A DNA stretch of 64,000 nucleotides from NCBI GenBank assembly GCA_003599885.1, contig QZKW01000045.1, positions 1 to 64,000 of the forward strand, given 5' to 3'. Made by a program: the position numbers and the translations under genes. This DNA comes from Desulfobacteraceae bacterium (lineage in GTDB: Bacteria; Desulfobacterota; Desulfobacteria; Desulfobacterales; Desulfosalsimonadaceae). Below, one piece after another: positions 63,008 through 64,000 of this stretch. Numbering within the stretch: the first letter of the stretch is position 1; each line of letters opens with the position of its first letter. Below the pieces are notes generated by a model, which saw nothing but the letters and a program-made list of their open reading frames with translations, ran no database searches and was not told the origin of the DNA.

Positions 63008-63964
63008 ATGAAATTAATTGTTCAAATCCCTTGTTTCAATGAAGAACATACACTGCCGCAAACGCTGGCTGACATTCCCCGGCAGATTAAGGGGGTCGAG
63101 ACCGTGGAAATTCTGATCATCGATGATGGCAGTACGGACCGGACGGTGGCAGTAGCCCGTGAACTTGGGGTAGACCATATTGTCAGCCACTCGAGAAACA
63201 GGGGACTGGCTTTGACGTTTATGACCGGGATAGAAGCCTGCCTGCGGTTGGGTGCCGACATCATCGTCAACACCGATGGGGATAATCAGTACTGCGGGGC
63301 AGATATTCCCGCGCTGGTTCAGCCGATTCTGGATAAAAAATTTGATATTGTGATTGGAGACCGGCAGACAGATACCATCGATCATTTCGGACCGGTTAAA
63401 AAAAAGCTTCAGAAGACCGGAAGCATGCTGGTCAGGTGGTTGTCCCAAACCAAAGTTCCGGACGCCGTTAGCGGCTTCAGGGCGTTTTCCAGAGATGCCG
63501 CCATGCAGATTAATATCGTATCCCGGTATTCCTATACCATCGAGACCGTCATCCAGGCAGGGAATAAGAAACTTTCGATTGCCAGTATTCCGGTGCGAAC
63601 CAATCCCAAAACCCGGGATTCCCGGCTGATCAAAAGCATCCCGAATTTTATTTTTAATCAGATCAATACCATGGTGCGCATGTATGCCATGTTTAAACCT
63701 CTGAAGGCGTTCTTTATTGTGGGCGGGCTGTGTATCCTGTTCGGCCTGATTCCTTCTGCCCGGTTCCTGTTTTATTATCTGGCTGGCAAGGGTGACGGGC
63801 ACATTCAATCCCTGATCATGGCGGCTGTTTTGTTTATTGTCGGGTTTCAGGTGCTTGTTCTAGGCCTTTTGGGAGATTTGATATCGCATAACCGCAAACT
63901 GATCGAAGAAACTCTTTTGCGGGTAAGGCGGATGGAACTGGATAAGGACAAGAACGACGATTGA
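63008..63964 (+). CDS. Family 2 glycosyltransferase with two membrane helices
   Basis: 318 residues. GT2 fold: VQIPCFNEEHTLPQTLADIP, LIIDDGSTDRTVAVARE, and the metal-binding VNTDGDNQY; SQTKVPDAVSGFRAFSRDAA resembles dolichol-phosphate mannosyltransferase-type enzymes. Helices near 235-260 and 270-290 anchor it at the inner membrane. Likely moves a sugar from a nucleotide donor to a polyprenyl phosphate. Its stop TGA overlaps a TTG that may begin the next gene. Confidence 0.86.
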   Translation: MKLIVQIPCFNEEHTLPQTLADIPRQIKGVETVEILIIDDGSTDRTVAVARELGVDHIVSHSRNRGLALTFMTGIEACLRLGADIIVNTDGDNQYCGADIPALVQPILDKKFDIVIGDRQTDTIDHFGPVKKKLQKTGSMLVRWLSQTKVPDAVSGFRAFSRDAAMQINIVSRYSYTIETVIQAGNKKLSIASIPVRTNPKTRDSRLIKSIPNFIFNQINTMVRMYAMFKPLKAFFIVGGLCILFGLIPSARFLFYYLAGKGDGHIQSLIMAAVLFIVGFQVLVLGLLGDLISHNRKLIEETLLRVRRMELDKDKNDD

Positions 63965-64000
63965 AAATAGTCGCGTCTATAGCAATTAACATGGAGATGA
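63961..64000 (+). CDS. Possible start of a next gene (partial, runs off the window)
   Basis: TTG at 63961 overlaps the glycosyltransferase stop and stays open to the edge (13 codons, L/M-K-I-V-A-S-I-A-I-N...). Tight overlap and the hydrophobic start favour a gene, but too little is present to name it. Confidence 0.25.
   Translation, partial: MKIVASIAINMEM

Noticed and set aside
63014-63808. 264-codon minus-strand frame opposite the glycosyltransferase
   Set aside because: Shadow of the GT2 gene whose motifs are clear; no ribosome site.
1-64000. CRISPR array, integrase, transposase or phage genes
   Set aside because: No regular spacer-repeat series and no integrase or transposase motif seen on either strand.

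Overview
The window reads as a chromosomal segment of an anaerobic Desulfobacterota (deltaproteobacterial) bacterium, most likely a Desulfobacteraceae-type sulfate reducer. This is inferred from family content, not from a marker gene: a DUF3786 protein, a DUF362 protein ending in a double [4Fe-4S] ferredoxin domain, a YkgJ-type Cys-cluster protein, an ACT / Liv transporter / phenylacetate-CoA-ligase cluster, and storage-lipid genes. Gene density is high, with two tRNA-Ser genes, no rRNA, no CRISPR array and no recognisable transposase.

Layout. 0-4.1 kb: accessory, minus strand, with type I restriction-modification hsdM-hsdS (no hsdR in view) and a DUF4160/DUF2442 pair. 4.4-10.2 kb: a secreted zinc phospholipase-like protein with a HEAT-repeat partner; a FadR-type regulator with a good FadR-like operator in front of it; a MIF-like tautomerase; a Nudix hydrolase; an RlmD/TrmA-type methyltransferase; and two large inverted intergenic repeats. 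10.2-13.8 kb: a four-gene minus-strand signalling operon (CheY-like receiver, 53-residue protein, GspE/PilB-like protein with lost ATPase motifs, receiver-histidine kinase). 14.1-24.6 kb: htpG; rhomboid protease; HD phosphohydrolase, HTH-EIIA fusion and ClC channel; then a convergent DNA-maintenance operon dnaX-ybaB-recR-ykgJ-murI, followed by tRNA-Ser(CGA) and tRNA-Ser(GGA). dnaX has an A9 run whose -1 frame ends at once, predicting a 459-residue gamma-like product.

25-44.8 kb is the most distinctive part. It holds two wax-ester synthase/diacylglycerol acyltransferase (WS/DGAT) homologues, both with the same C-terminal Cys3His motif; two PhaR-type regulators; a repeat-containing phasin-like protein; and two different ArsA/Get3-type ATPases side by side. 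It also holds a protein fusing a nucleotidyltransferase domain to a DEDDh exonuclease domain. The phasin-like gene and both phaR-like genes have promoters with 17-nt spacers and CATAAT-like -10 boxes; two of them share an ATAACGCA sequence in the spacer. I read this as a storage-granule (wax ester/triacylglycerol, possibly polyhydroxyalkanoate) locus. Universal stress, TPR, LytM-like and alpha/beta-hydrolase genes follow.

44.9-64 kb is mostly core: argC; an ACT-domain gene behind a perfect palindrome; livKHMGF with a terminator between livK and livH; a PaaK-like CoA ligase; folD; an M23 peptidase; secA; the N-degron set clpS-clpA-aat; a HIT protein; DUF3786; a small membrane protein; and a family-2 glycosyltransferase. 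A further gene may start at the right edge.
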